Of a DNA stretch of 64,000 nucleotides, positions 42,052-51,496 are shown in pieces. The notes beneath the pieces are model-generated. The model was not told the origin of the DNA. It saw only the letters and a program-made list of their open reading frames with translations, and searched no databases. Position 1 is the stretch's first letter. Each line of letters opens with the position of its first letter. A program made the position numbers and the translations under genes. The stretch is from Betaproteobacteria bacterium (GTDB taxonomy: Bacteria > Pseudomonadota > Gammaproteobacteria > Burkholderiales > WYBJ01), in NCBI GenBank assembly GCA_009377585.1, contig WHTS01000013.1, forward strand, positions 1 to 64,000, given 5' to 3'.

Positions 42052-43173
42052 TCATACGTCGAGGGCATTCGCGCACATCGCGAACACCGCGTCGAGAACG
42101 ATGATGACGACGATCGAGCTCACCACGGCCATCGTGGTGGCCTCGCCGACACCGGCCGCACTGCGCGCGGCCCGCAGCCCGTAATGGCAGCCGATCAGCG
42201 CGACCGAGGCACCGAAGATCAGCGCCTTGAGCGCCCCTATCGCAAAATTTGCTCCCGCGATCGCATCGCGCGTCTGCACCATGTAGGCCGTAGCCGAAAT
42301 GTCCAGCAAGGGGGTCGCCACGAGCATCCCCCCCAGCAGGCTCAGCGTGCAGGCATAGACATAGAGCAGTGGCATCGAGACGCTCAGTGCGACCACCCGC
42401 GGCAGCACCAGAAACTCCACCGGCGACACGCCCAACGTGGTGAGCGCGTCGATTTCCTCGTTGCTCTGCATGGTGGCGATGCGTGCGGCGAAGCTTGCGC
42501 CCGTCCTCCCGGCCAGCACGACTGCGGTCAGGATCGGCGACAGCTCGCGCACCGCCGCGATGCCGACCAGGTCCGCCACGTAGATCCCCACGCCGAACGC
42601 ACGCAGCTGCACCGCGCCCACGAAAGCCAGGATGGCGCCCATCAGCAGGTTCACGATCCCGACGATGAAAAGCGCTCGCGTGCTCGACTCCGCGATCACG
42701 TCGAGCACTTCTGCGCGGCGCACCTTGGCCCGGCCGGCGACGAATCGCGGCAGCAGCAGGACGACTTCGCCCAGCAGATCGATGAAGCGCTTGACGCCGG
42801 CCGCGTGCGCTTGCGCCAGCAATCCTACGCGGGCGGCGAAACCGGGCCGCGGTGCAGTCTGCGCCGGGCGCAGCGACGATGGCCGTCGCGCCAGCGCCAG
42901 CAGATCGGCCATGTCGGCGGGCAGACCTTCGATGGCAATGGGATGGCCGGGACGTTCCAGGTGGCTCACGAGTTGCGCGAGGAACGCCGCATCGTGGCTG
43001 CGCCAGTGCCACTGCGGGGGCGCCTCGATGCGCACGATCTCGACCTCGCTCCCCGGTTCGATGCCCCATCGCTCCGGGGGCTGTGCGAGCAGCGCCGGAT
43101 CGATGCCCATCTCCGGGATCCGTACCGTCAGCGCACCGTTGTGTAGATGGAAGGTGGGCGCCACGCGATTCAC
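42052..43173 (-). CDS. MlaE-type permease with N-terminal STAS-like domain
   Basis: A 373-residue protein. The first 110 residues resemble a STAS-like domain (APTFHLHNGALTVRIPEMGI, EVEIVRIEAPPQWHWRSHDA) of the sort often fused to MlaE homologues. From about residue 150 the MlaE permease begins: LFIVGIVNLLMGAILAFVGA, ELSPILTAVVLAGRTGASFA, and TMQSNEEIDALTTLGVSPVE. Start is GTG 43173, which overlaps the TGA of the PLD gene as GTGA, so translation is coupled. The final helices and an ALDV end are normal. Forms the transmembrane part of the MCE transporter. Confidence 0.9.
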   Translation of the reverse strand: MNRVAPTFHLHNGALTVRIPEMGIDPALLAQPPERWGIEPGSEVEIVRIEAPPQWHWRSHDAAFLAQLVSHLERPGHPIAIEGLPADMADLLALARRPSSLRPAQTAPRPGFAARVGLLAQAHAAGVKRFIDLLGEVVLLLPRFVAGRAKVRRAEVLDVIAESSTRALFIVGIVNLLMGAILAFVGAVQLRAFGVGIYVADLVGIAAVRELSPILTAVVLAGRTGASFAARIATMQSNEEIDALTTLGVSPVEFLVLPRVVALSVSMPLLYVYACTLSLLGGMLVATPLLDISATAYMVQTRDAIAGANFAIGALKALIFGASVALIGCHYGLRAARSAAGVGEATTMAVVSSIVVIIVLDAVFAMCANALDV

Positions 43174-45329
43174 GTCTGGCGGGCCGTTGCCGGGAGAGCA
43201 CTGTAGCGCCCGAACAGGCGCCATACCAGCAGTCCCCCGCCGATCAGGACGGCGGTCACGACGGCGAGGCCTGCGAGCGTGTCTAGTCCCGGCGACGCGA
43301 TCACGGCCTGCACGCGGTCGACGAAGACAACCGTGAGCGCGATCCGCGGGGCGATGCCCAACACCGTGCCGAGCCAGAAATCGCGCCAGCGAATATACGA
43401 AGCACCGGCGACGAGATTGGTCTTGGGAAACGAGGCCACCGGCAGCAGGCGAATGAGCGCGACGGCGAGGATTCCTTTGCGGGCGAGCCGGCGCGTAATG
43501 CGGTTCAACTTGTAGCCGGCGAGCCGGCGCACGACGTGGCGTCCGAGCCGTTTTCCCAGGGCGTACATGACACCGGCACTCAAAAGCGCGCCGCCGAAGG
43601 CGAAAATGCCGCCGAACAGCGGACCGAACACGAGGGCGGTCAGCACTACGAGCACCGTGACCGGGAAACCGAGCAGGTTGCCGACCACGTAAAGACCCAT
43701 GGTCGCCGCCGCGGCCCAGTGCCATGTGGCGAAGGCGCGCATCGTTTCGACGATCGGCCCGAGCTCGATCCAGTCGCGCAACGGCGTCCAGCGCAACGCC
43801 GCGGCGAGCCCGGCGACAACGAGCAGGGTGAACAGGTAGCGGGCGACGCGGCCCGCGATCGATCGGTGCGCTTCAGCAGGCACGAACTCGGCCACGAGCT
43901 TGTCCGGGTCGACCGGACGTTCGGGATCGACCAGCGCACTGGCGGGCAGCAGCGCATCGGCGTCGTCCGGGACCACGGGATCGATCGGCTTCAAGGTGCG
44001 CTCGGCGCCTTGCAGGGCCTCGATGCCCCGGATGAGGCTGCCGCGATGACGCTCCATTTCCTGCGCGACGGCGCGCGGCGTGGTGTTCAGGTGTTCGGCG
44101 AGCAGCCGGTTGCGGAATTCCGCGATCGCTTGCCGGATGCGTGGCTCTCCGCGCGCTTCCAGGGCCAGGTTGCACTCGGTATCGAAGCCCATCGAACGGT
44201 TGTTGAAATTGGCCGACCCCACGCTCAGGAACTCGTCGTCAGCGATCAGCACCTTGCTGTGCACGTTGAGCAGATTCGGCCGCTGCAGCCGCGGGATGTG
44301 TGGATAGAGCAAGCGGTAGCGACCGTGGGCGTCCGCACGTACCAGGCGTCGATGCAGCAGCGCGCGCAGCACGCCCATCGTTCGCTCCTCCAGCCAGCCC
44401 TCCTCGGTGAGCCGCGACACGACCACGACTTCAGGTCCGTTCGTCTCTCGCAGTCGCCGATCGAGTGTCGCCCCCAGCAGGCTGGAGCTGAAGTACTGGT
44501 TTTCCAGGTATAGCGTGCGCCGCGCTTGCGCGATGGCGTCGGCATAGAGATGACGGATCTCCTGCACCGGGGTCCCGTTTCCGTACCCGGGGTCCGTGCG
44601 CGCAATCGCGACGTCGACATCGAACAGCTCCGCTCGCGTGGTCTCGGGCCACGGGTCGGCTGGCAGCTCGGTGTCGTCGTAGCTTGGATGCCGGCCGGTC
44701 GCGCGCACCCAGCGATCGCGGCAAAGATCGCCCAGAGCAGCCGCCACCGGGCCGGAGACGAGCGCCTGCACGTCGTGGTTGGGTCTGCAAAGACGACCTT
44801 GCGCATCGCGGCGATAGGGCTGGATCGGGCGGTGTTCGGGTGTGTCCCAGCGCCCGTGCGTCAGATCCAGCCCGCCGACGAAAGCCACCTCGTCGTCCAC
44901 GACCACCACCTTCTGGTGGTGCGAGCTGCCGACGGGGTGCTTGTCGTCGAGCCGGAATTCCAGGCGTGCACGCGGATGGGTCTTCCAGCCCATCTTGTAC
45001 AACGGCACCCACTCGCGATCGCGCGCGAAGATCATCGCGAAATCCCATGACAGCACGTACATGTGCAGGTGTCGCCGGCGCTTCACCACTTCTTTCAAAA
45101 ACTCTCCCAGCTCCTCCGGGTAGCCGTCTCCAGCGCCGTGCGGTACGAGCCGGATCCTGCTGTCGAAATCCCAGCCGAGAATGTGTACGCTGCGCCGGGC
45201 TTGCGCGATCGCCGAGCGCAGCGCCGCGAAATACGCGCTCGCATCGATCAGAAAGGCGAGCCGGTGCGCGCGCTCGATGCGCCAGCAGTTGCGCCCCGGT
45301 ACCAGGAGCCGTCCGCGTGCCTCGCCCAC
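43170..45329 (-). CDS. Phospholipase D/cardiolipin-synthase-like enzyme fused to a VTT (DedA/SNARE-associated) membrane domain
   Basis: A 719-residue fusion. Two PLD half-domains carry HxKxxxxD signatures: SSHHQKVVVVDD (His138, Lys140) and NVHSKVLIADDEFLSVGSAN (His357, Lys359, Asp364). From about residue 500 a polytopic VTT domain follows (YLFTLLVVAGLAAALRW, GLYVVGNLLGFPVTVLVVL, VFGPLFGGIFAFGGALLSAG, LIRLLPVASFPKTNLVAGAS). PLD enzymes hydrolyse or transfer phosphatidyl groups; VTT proteins scramble or flip lipids. Start GTG 45329 lies 5 bp after the HdeD stop. The 3' end overlaps the MlaE start by GTGA, placing lipid editing in the same operon as MCE transport. Confidence 0.92.
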   Translation of the reverse strand: MGEARGRLLVPGRNCWRIERAHRLAFLIDASAYFAALRSAIAQARRSVHILGWDFDSRIRLVPHGAGDGYPEELGEFLKEVVKRRRHLHMYVLSWDFAMIFARDREWVPLYKMGWKTHPRARLEFRLDDKHPVGSSHHQKVVVVDDEVAFVGGLDLTHGRWDTPEHRPIQPYRRDAQGRLCRPNHDVQALVSGPVAAALGDLCRDRWVRATGRHPSYDDTELPADPWPETTRAELFDVDVAIARTDPGYGNGTPVQEIRHLYADAIAQARRTLYLENQYFSSSLLGATLDRRLRETNGPEVVVVSRLTEEGWLEERTMGVLRALLHRRLVRADAHGRYRLLYPHIPRLQRPNLLNVHSKVLIADDEFLSVGSANFNNRSMGFDTECNLALEARGEPRIRQAIAEFRNRLLAEHLNTTPRAVAQEMERHRGSLIRGIEALQGAERTLKPIDPVVPDDADALLPASALVDPERPVDPDKLVAEFVPAEAHRSIAGRVARYLFTLLVVAGLAAALRWTPLRDWIELGPIVETMRAFATWHWAAAATMGLYVVGNLLGFPVTVLVVLTALVFGPLFGGIFAFGGALLSAGVMYALGKRLGRHVVRRLAGYKLNRITRRLARKGILAVALIRLLPVASFPKTNLVAGASYIRWRDFWLGTVLGIAPRIALTVVFVDRVQAVIASPGLDTLAGLAVVTAVLIGGGLLVWRLFGRYSALPATARQT

Positions 45330-45334
45330 TGGGC

Positions 45335-45925
45335 TCAGGTTCCGCGCGGATGCGCGCTGGGATCATGAAAGCCGCTGTGCGGATCCGAATGCTTTTGCCA
45401 GCGGCGCGCGCGAAACGCCAGCACCAGCAGCAGGATGCCGGTTGCGACCGCATAGAAACTTACGAACAATGCGAGCGCCAGCGCGCCGGCCGGCGGAAAC
45501 ATCAGCACCAGAACGCCGAACACGATCGACACCACGCCGGTGAGGGCCAGCAGCCACTCATGCTCGATCTCCTTGCGCAAACGGATGGCGACGGCGATTT
45601 CGAGGACGCCCGTCACCAGCGCATTGGCCGCCATCAGCAGCACCAACGCGAACAAGGTGGCGCCGGGCTGGAACACCGCGATCACGCCGACGACCAGGCT
45701 GACGAGGCCGAGCAGCAGCATCAGCCACCAGCCGCCGTTCATGGTGCGATGCTTGAGCGCGCCGGCCACGGTGACCGCCCCGACGAGCAGCGCGAACGCG
45801 GCGAACAGCGAAACCAGCACCAGCAACGTGATGCCGGGCCAGATCAAGGCCAGTATGCCGAACAGCAGCGCGATGGCGCCGTGCAGCGCGAGCATCCACC
45901 AGGTTCTCGATAGCAGTTGTTCCAT
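45335..45925 (-). CDS. HdeD-family membrane protein
   Basis: A 196-residue six-helix membrane protein of the HdeD (acid-resistance) family. Characteristic segments are RTWWMLALHGAIALLFGILA, LIWPGITLLVLVSLFAAFAL, LGLVSLVVGVIAVFQPGATL and GVVSIVFGVLVLMFPPAGAL. HdeD confers acid resistance in Escherichia coli at high density by an unknown mechanism. ATG 45925 sits inside the extended 3' end of the NodT-like gene as sequenced; if that gene truly stops at 45962, the spacing is a normal 36 bp. The next gene begins 5 bp after the stop. Confidence 0.92.
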   Translation of the reverse strand: MEQLLSRTWWMLALHGAIALLFGILALIWPGITLLVLVSLFAAFALLVGAVTVAGALKHRTMNGGWWLMLLLGLVSLVVGVIAVFQPGATLFALVLLMAANALVTGVLEIAVAIRLRKEIEHEWLLALTGVVSIVFGVLVLMFPPAGALALALFVSFYAVATGILLLVLAFRARRWQKHSDPHSGFHDPSAHPRGT

Positions 45926-47403
45926 AGCGTCTCCTTTGCGGTCACAGTGATGGACGGACAGCTACTGTTGCACCCGCCGTTCCCCAGGCCCCCCCCCGGA
46001 CGCGACGGCTCGACATCGGCCGCGATGGCAGCCGGGTCCCATCCGCCTCCGAGAGCGCGGTACAGCGTCACGAGCGAAGTCAATTGGGTCTCGCGTGCCT
46101 GAACCTGCGCGAGCTCGGCGGTGAAAAGATTGCGCTGCGCATCGAGCACCTCGAGGAAACTCGAATAGCCGTTGCGGTAACGGGTCTCGGCGAGCGCCAG
46201 CGTGCGTTCGGTGGACGCGACCTGGGCCGCCTGGGTCGCATGCTGCGCGGCCGCGCCGCGAATCCGGATGAGCGCGTTCTCGACTTCCGCGAACGACGCC
46301 TGGACGGTCTTGGCGTACTGCGCGAGCAGCTCCTGCTGCTGCGCGGTGAGCAACTCCACCTGCGCGCGGGTGCGCCCGGCGTTGAAGATGGACTGCGCGG
46401 CGGCGGCACCGACCTGCCAGAACAGCGCCCCGCTGCTGAGCAGGTTCGACAGCGACGAGCTCGCCCAGCCGAAGGCGCCGGTGAGCGCTATGGTCGGAAA
46501 GTACAATGTCCGGGCAGCGTCGATGCGCGCGTTCGCCGCCAGCAGATTCTGTTCCGCCGTCAGGATGTCCGGGCGCCGGGCAAGCAGCACCGAAGGCAGG
46601 CCGACCGGGACGTCGGGGGGAGCGGCGAACGCCATGACCGGGACGCCGCGCGGGATCTCGTGCGGAAAGCGGCCGAGCAGCAATGACAGCGTGCTCTGCT
46701 CCACCCCCGTCTGCTGCTCGAGGTTCGTGATGACGGCCGCGGCGTTCTGCAGCGCGACCTCGGCTTGGCGATAGTCGAGCTCCGAGGTGACCCCGCCGCG
46801 CCAGCGCCGCTCGGCCAGGCGCAGCGCATCCTCGCGCACGCGCAGGGTGCGCTGCGCGATCTCCAACTGCAGGTCCAGGCTGCGCAAGGTGAAGTAGGAG
46901 CGCGCGACGTCGGCGATGAGGGTCAGGCGAACGGTCTCGCGCCCATAGGCAGTGGCGAGGAGATCGGCCCGCGCCGCGTCGGTCGAGCGTTGCAGCCGGC
47001 CCCACAGATCGACTTCGTAGGAGATCAGGCCTTCGAGCGCGAAGTCGTTGGCGATCCTCGGCGCACCGGGCAGCGTGACGGACGAGCGGGCGCGAGCGGC
47101 GCTCGCCTGCGCGCTGACCGTGGGAAACTGTTCGCTGCGGACCAGTGCGAGGTTGGCGCGCGCCTGGGCTACCCGCGCTGCTGCGATTGCGAGATCCCTG
47201 TTGCCGTCCAGGGCCGCGACGACGAGCTCTTGCAACACCGGGTCGCCGAACGTGCTCCACCAGACCGTGAGCGGCGCCGAGCTGGTATCGACCCCATCGA
47301 GGTGCCAGGCAGCGGGCATCCCGGCATCGACCGGCGGGTGATCGGTGCGCAGTGCGGCGCAACCGGCGAGCACGAGAACCCCCATGGCGAGCGCTCGCCT
47401 CAT
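45844..47403 (-). CDS. NodT-family outer-membrane efflux lipoprotein, 3' end suspect
   Basis: A 519-residue OprM/NodT-like channel for an RND pump. The lipoprotein signal has VLVLAGC (LAGC lipobox). Both outer-membrane-efflux repeats are present, e.g. AAARVAQARANLALVRSEQF, GLISYEVDLWGRLQRSTDAA, LLAANARIDAARTLYFPTIA and ETQLTSLVTLYRALGGGWDP. After PSRPGGG the tail (NGGCNSSCPSITVTAKE...) is unlike the family and runs into the HdeD gene by 81 bp. A run of nine C on the plus strand (45989-45997) is at that point. One extra base would end the protein at 45962 as GPGERRVQQ. ATG 47403 overlaps the RND stop by ATGA. Confidence 0.9.
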   Translation of the reverse strand: MRRALAMGVLVLAGCAALRTDHPPVDAGMPAAWHLDGVDTSSAPLTVWWSTFGDPVLQELVVAALDGNRDLAIAAARVAQARANLALVRSEQFPTVSAQASAARARSSVTLPGAPRIANDFALEGLISYEVDLWGRLQRSTDAARADLLATAYGRETVRLTLIADVARSYFTLRSLDLQLEIAQRTLRVREDALRLAERRWRGGVTSELDYRQAEVALQNAAAVITNLEQQTGVEQSTLSLLLGRFPHEIPRGVPVMAFAAPPDVPVGLPSVLLARRPDILTAEQNLLAANARIDAARTLYFPTIALTGAFGWASSSLSNLLSSGALFWQVGAAAAQSIFNAGRTRAQVELLTAQQQELLAQYAKTVQASFAEVENALIRIRGAAAQHATQAAQVASTERTLALAETRYRNGYSSFLEVLDAQRNLFTAELAQVQARETQLTSLVTLYRALGGGWDPAAIAADVEPSRPGGGLGNGGCNSSCPSITVTAKETLWNNCYREPGGCSRCTAPSRCCSAYWP

Positions 47404-49946
47404 GGCTTGTTATCGTCCGCGGGCGCGTTGGCGGTCGGCGCGGTATGGGGCGATCCGCGCTGTCTTCCGGCCATCAGCGTGTAGAACAGCGGGACGAACA
47501 GGATCGCGAGCGCGGTCGCTGCGAGCATGCCGCCGACCACGCCCGTTCCGATCGAATGCCGGCTGCCCGCACCCGCACCGCTCGCGACTGCCAGCGGCAG
47601 CACTTCGGCCGTGGTCGCTTCGATGGCCGAGAGGGCTTCGCCCGAGCTGTAGCCGGGAGCGGCGGAGCCGATCACGCGCGCGGAGGGAAAGCCGTTGAAG
47701 CGCTCGACCTGGCCGGCGCCGGTCACGCGTTCGACCTGGATCATGCTGGCGAGCGGAATCATCTCGCCCGCCGAGGAGCGCACGTGGATGCGGCCGATGT
47801 CCTCGGGCTGCGAGCGGAACGGCGCCTCGGCCTGCAGCTGCACCCGGTAGGTGCGGCCAAAGGCGTTGAAGTCATTCACGTACAGGGCGCCGAGGATGGT
47901 CTGGAGCGAATCGAAGATGTGGTTGAGCGGCACGCCATAGGCTTTTGCCCGCTCGCGGTCGACGTCGACATAGAGCTGCGGTATGTTGGCGCGAAACTGA
48001 GTGGACACGCCGCTGAGCTCGGGACGCTGATTGGCTGCGTCGACGAGCTTTTGCGTCGCCTGCGCGATTTCGACACTGTCCGCGCCGCCGAGGCTCTGGA
48101 TATTGGCCTCGAACCCGCCGGTCGCCCCGAGGCCCGGAATGGGCGGCGGGTTGAAGGCGAGCACGATCGCCTCCTTGATCGCCGCGGTCTGGGCGAAGAA
48201 CCAGGGGATGAGACTTTGCACGTCGGCGCCCGGCGCGGTGCGCTCGTCCCAGTGCTTGAGCCCGATGAACAGCGTCGCCGTCGCACTGTTGAGGCCGCCG
48301 CCCAGGAGATCGAATCCGACCAGTTGCACGACATTCTCGACATGCGGATTGTCCATCGCCATGCGCACGACGCGATCCGACACCTCTTCGGTTCGAGCGA
48401 GCGCCGATGCGTCGGGCAGCCGGATGGACGCGAAGAACACGCCCTGGTCCTCGGCCGGAACGAAGCTCGTGGGCACCGCACGGAAAAGGCCCACGGTAAG
48501 CGCGATCATCACGCCGAACAGAATCAGGGCGAGCGCAGAGCGCCGGATGAAAAAGGCGACGCCGGCGGTGTAGCGGCCAGTGAGCCAGTCGAAGCCGCGG
48601 TTGAAATAGCGGAACAACCCGCGCGGCTCGCGACGTTCGGGCTTGAGCATGACGGCGCACAGCGCCGGGCTCAGCGTCAGCGCCACCAGCCCGGAAATGC
48701 CGACCGATATGGCGATGGTGATCGCGAACTGGCGATAGAGAGCACCAGGCCGAGCAAGGTGAGCGTATTGACGGTGAAGCCGAGCGCCAGCATGCCTGCG
48801 AACGTGCCGATGAGCGAGACCGGAACGGCCAGCATCGGGATCAGCGTGGCGCGCCAGTTCTGCAGGAACACGTACACCACCACCAGCAGCACCAGCAGCA
48901 TCGCCTCGATCAACGTTTTCACGACCTCCTTGATCGAGGCGTCGATGAAGATGGTGGTATCGAACGGGACCGTATACACCATGCCTTCGGGAAAGCGCTG
49001 TGCGAGCTCGTCCATGCGCGCGCGCACCACCCGGGATACGTCCAGCGCGTTCGCGCCCGACTGCAGGTACACCCCCATGTTGACGGCGGTTTGTCCATTT
49101 CACCTTGCCGATGAAGTCGTAGCCCTGCGCGCCCAGCTCGACGCGCGCCACGTCCTTCAGGCGCAGCAGCGATCCGTCCGGGTTCGCACGCAGCACGATG
49201 TTCTCGAACTCGCTCGTTTCCAGCAGCCTGCCCTTGGTGGTGACGGTGTAGGTGAACGGTACCTTGCCGCCGTTGGGCGGCGCGCCGATCTGTCCGGCCG
49301 CGAACTGCGAGTTCTGCTCGCCGATCGCTTGAGCGATATCGGAGGTCGTCAGCGCGTATTGGCGCATCAGGTCGGGCTGGACCCAGATGCGCATGGCGTA
49401 GTTCTGGGTGCCGAAGAGAGAGGCATCGCCCACGCCGGGAATGCGTTTGAGCTCGTCGATGACGTTGAGCTGGGCGTAGTTGGTGAGCTCGACCGCGTTG
49501 TGGCGTCCGTCGGGCGACAGCAGCGAGGCGATCAGCACGATGTTGGTCGAGCGTTCGCGAACCACCACGCCGAGGCGGCGGACCTCCTCGGGCAGGCGCG
49601 GCTCGGCGAGCCGCACCCGGTTGTTGATGTCGACCGTGGCATCGGCCGGATCGGTGCCGATGTCGAGGGTCACCGTGATGGACGCGGAACCCGTGCCCGA
49701 AGTCGCGCTCATGTAGAGCATGCCTTCGGTGCCGTTCACCTGCTCCTCGATCGGCCCGGCCACGACGTCGGACATCACCTCCGCGCTCGCGCCCGGATAG
49801 TTGGCGCTGATGGTGACGGTCGGGGGCGAGACCTCGGGAAATTGCGCGACCGGGAGCGTGGTGAGCGACACCAGCCCGACCAGCACGATGACGATCGACA
49901 GGACGGTCGAGAAGATCGGCCGGTCGATGAAGAAGCGCGAGAACAC
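47400..49946 (-). pseudogene. RND (HAE1-type) inner-membrane efflux pump with deletions and compensating frameshifts
   Basis: An AcrB/MexB-like pump. The N-terminus is normal (FFIDRPIFSTVLSIVIVLVG, VNGTEGMLYMSATSGTGSA), as is the C-terminal half of the porter (PNPPPIPGLG, RANIPQLYVDVDRERAKAYG). Three lesions are visible. Near 49091-49100 a 5-base loss at a repeated ATGGA shifts frame. The true frame (48740-49078: [31 protein letters not shown]) ends at about 48735, where about 55 residues including the Asp-Asp proton-relay helix are deleted. Near 47592-47605 the frame jumps from EVLP to LAVASGAGAG, losing about 130 residues (four helices). The product should not pump. Confidence 0.85.
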
Positions 49947-49950
49947 GCCG

Positions 49951-51279
49951 CTACCGCTTCCGGTTCGGAGGCTCGGGCGCCCCCTTCTGCGGCGGCGCCG
50001 TGCCGGGGGCGGCCGGTTTACCGGCGTCAGCGGCGGGCGCGGGGACGGCCTGGACCGGCACGCCTGGCCGGAGTCTCACCACGCCGTCGACGATCAACCG
50101 CTCGCCGGCCTTCAGGCCCTCCACCACGATGATGTTCTCGCCGCGGGTCTGGCCGGTGACGATCGGGCGCAAATCGGCCTTACCGGATTCGGTCAGGACG
50201 TAGACGCTCTGCCCGCCGGGACCTTGCAGCATGGCACGCTGCGGGATGAGGATCGCATGGGGCCGAACCGCGCCGCGGATGCGCATGCGCACGAACGCGC
50301 CGGGGAGGATTTCGGCGTCGGGATTGGGAAACCGTGCCCTCGCCTGGATGGTGCCGGTCTTCGGGTCGACCGACGTGTCCTGGAAGTCGAGCCGCCCCGT
50401 GCGGCCATAGAACTCTCCGGTCTGCCGCTGCAGCTCGACCGTGAACTTCCGCTCCGGAGGCAGTTCGATGCGCCCGGCCGCGATTTCGCTTTGGATCTGC
50501 GAGTAGTCCTTGGAGGCGAAGCTGAAAGTCACCCAAAGGGGGTCGACCTGGAAGATGCGCGTGAGCAGCGTTTCCATCGCATTGACCAGGCTGCCTTCGG
50601 ATACGGCGGCGCGGCTGGTGACGCCGGATATCGGGGCGGCAATCGAGGTGTAGCCGACATCGATCTGGGCAGTCTTGTACTGCGCCCGGGCAGAGAAGAG
50701 ATTGGCTCGTGCGGATTGCATCGCGGACACCGCGTTGTCGAGCTCCTTCTTGCTGACCGCGTTGTCCGCGTACAGCGGCTGCAGGCGTGCCACGTCCTGC
50801 TCGGTTCGCGCCAGCTCGGCCTCGGCCTGACCCACGATGCCGCGGATCTGCTCGAGCGCCGTCTGAAAGGGCAGCGGATCGATGCGGAACAGCGCCGTGC
50901 CGCGCTTGACGAAGCTGCCCTCGGTATAGAGGCGCTCGAGCAGGATGCCGGTCACGCGCGGGCGCACCTCGACTTCGCGCGTGCCCTGCGTCTGGCCGAT
51001 GACTTCCCAGGTTACCGGTAGCGTTTGCGGCTCGACGGTGATCACGGTCACCGGCAAGGGCGCCGCCTGGCCCTTCTGCGCCGCCGCCTTGGGATCTTCC
51101 GCGCCGCGATTGCAGCCTGTGCAGATCAGGATCAGCCCGAGACAAACTGCGAATCGCGCTCCGGACCGGGAGGGAGGCCTCCCTGGTGCATGCAACCTGC
51201 ATCCATGCCCCGCTGTTGGCTTTTCTGGCCGCGACACCGAGCTTCGGCATTTGTCTTCGAAGACATTCGCCACTTCCAT
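49951..51279 (-). CDS. RND periplasmic adaptor (membrane fusion protein)
   Basis: An AcrA/MexA-type lipoprotein of about 442 residues as called. The lipobox is LILICTGCNRG. The lipoyl and hairpin domains follow (GTREVEVRPRVTGILLERLY, GSFVKRGTALFRIDPLPFQT, ARANLFSARAQYKTAQIDVG), then PISGVTSRAAVSEGSLVNA and the beta-barrel and MP parts. It ends in a Pro/Ala-rich tail (APAADAGKPAAPGTAPPQKG). The start is uncertain: ATG 51279 adds about 35 atypical residues before the signal, and a non-ATG start closer to the signal is possible. Stop is 4 bp from the pump ATG. Confidence 0.88.
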   Translation of the reverse strand: MEVANVFEDKCRSSVSRPEKPTAGHGCRLHAPGRPPSRSGARFAVCLGLILICTGCNRGAEDPKAAAQKGQAAPLPVTVITVEPQTLPVTWEVIGQTQGTREVEVRPRVTGILLERLYTEGSFVKRGTALFRIDPLPFQTALEQIRGIVGQAEAELARTEQDVARLQPLYADNAVSKKELDNAVSAMQSARANLFSARAQYKTAQIDVGYTSIAAPISGVTSRAAVSEGSLVNAMETLLTRIFQVDPLWVTFSFASKDYSQIQSEIAAGRIELPPERKFTVELQRQTGEFYGRTGRLDFQDTSVDPKTGTIQARARFPNPDAEILPGAFVRMRIRGAVRPHAILIPQRAMLQGPGGQSVYVLTESGKADLRPIVTGQTRGENIIVVEGLKAGERLIVDGVVRLRPGVPVQAVPAPAADAGKPAAPGTAPPQKGAPEPPNRKR

Positions 51280-51496
51280 GGTGTCGAGCGCCCGCACGGG
51301 AGCGCCGGGCCGGTCACTGCGTCGCGCAGGCGTATCACTGCGCGGGTGAGTCCATCGCCCGGACGAAAACGCTGTCGCGTGGGGCAACTCGCGTGCCCGG
51401 TTCCTGGAGAGCAGCGGACTCCGGGCTCCGCCGGTTCCTGCAGCGCGGGGCGCTCAAGTCGCCCCGCGGGGTCTGGAGCGCTCCGCCCCACGCGGT

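Noticed and set aside
47352-50132. 926-residue plus-strand frame over the RND pump
   Set aside because: Antisense shadow in high-GC DNA; the minus strand carries RND motifs.
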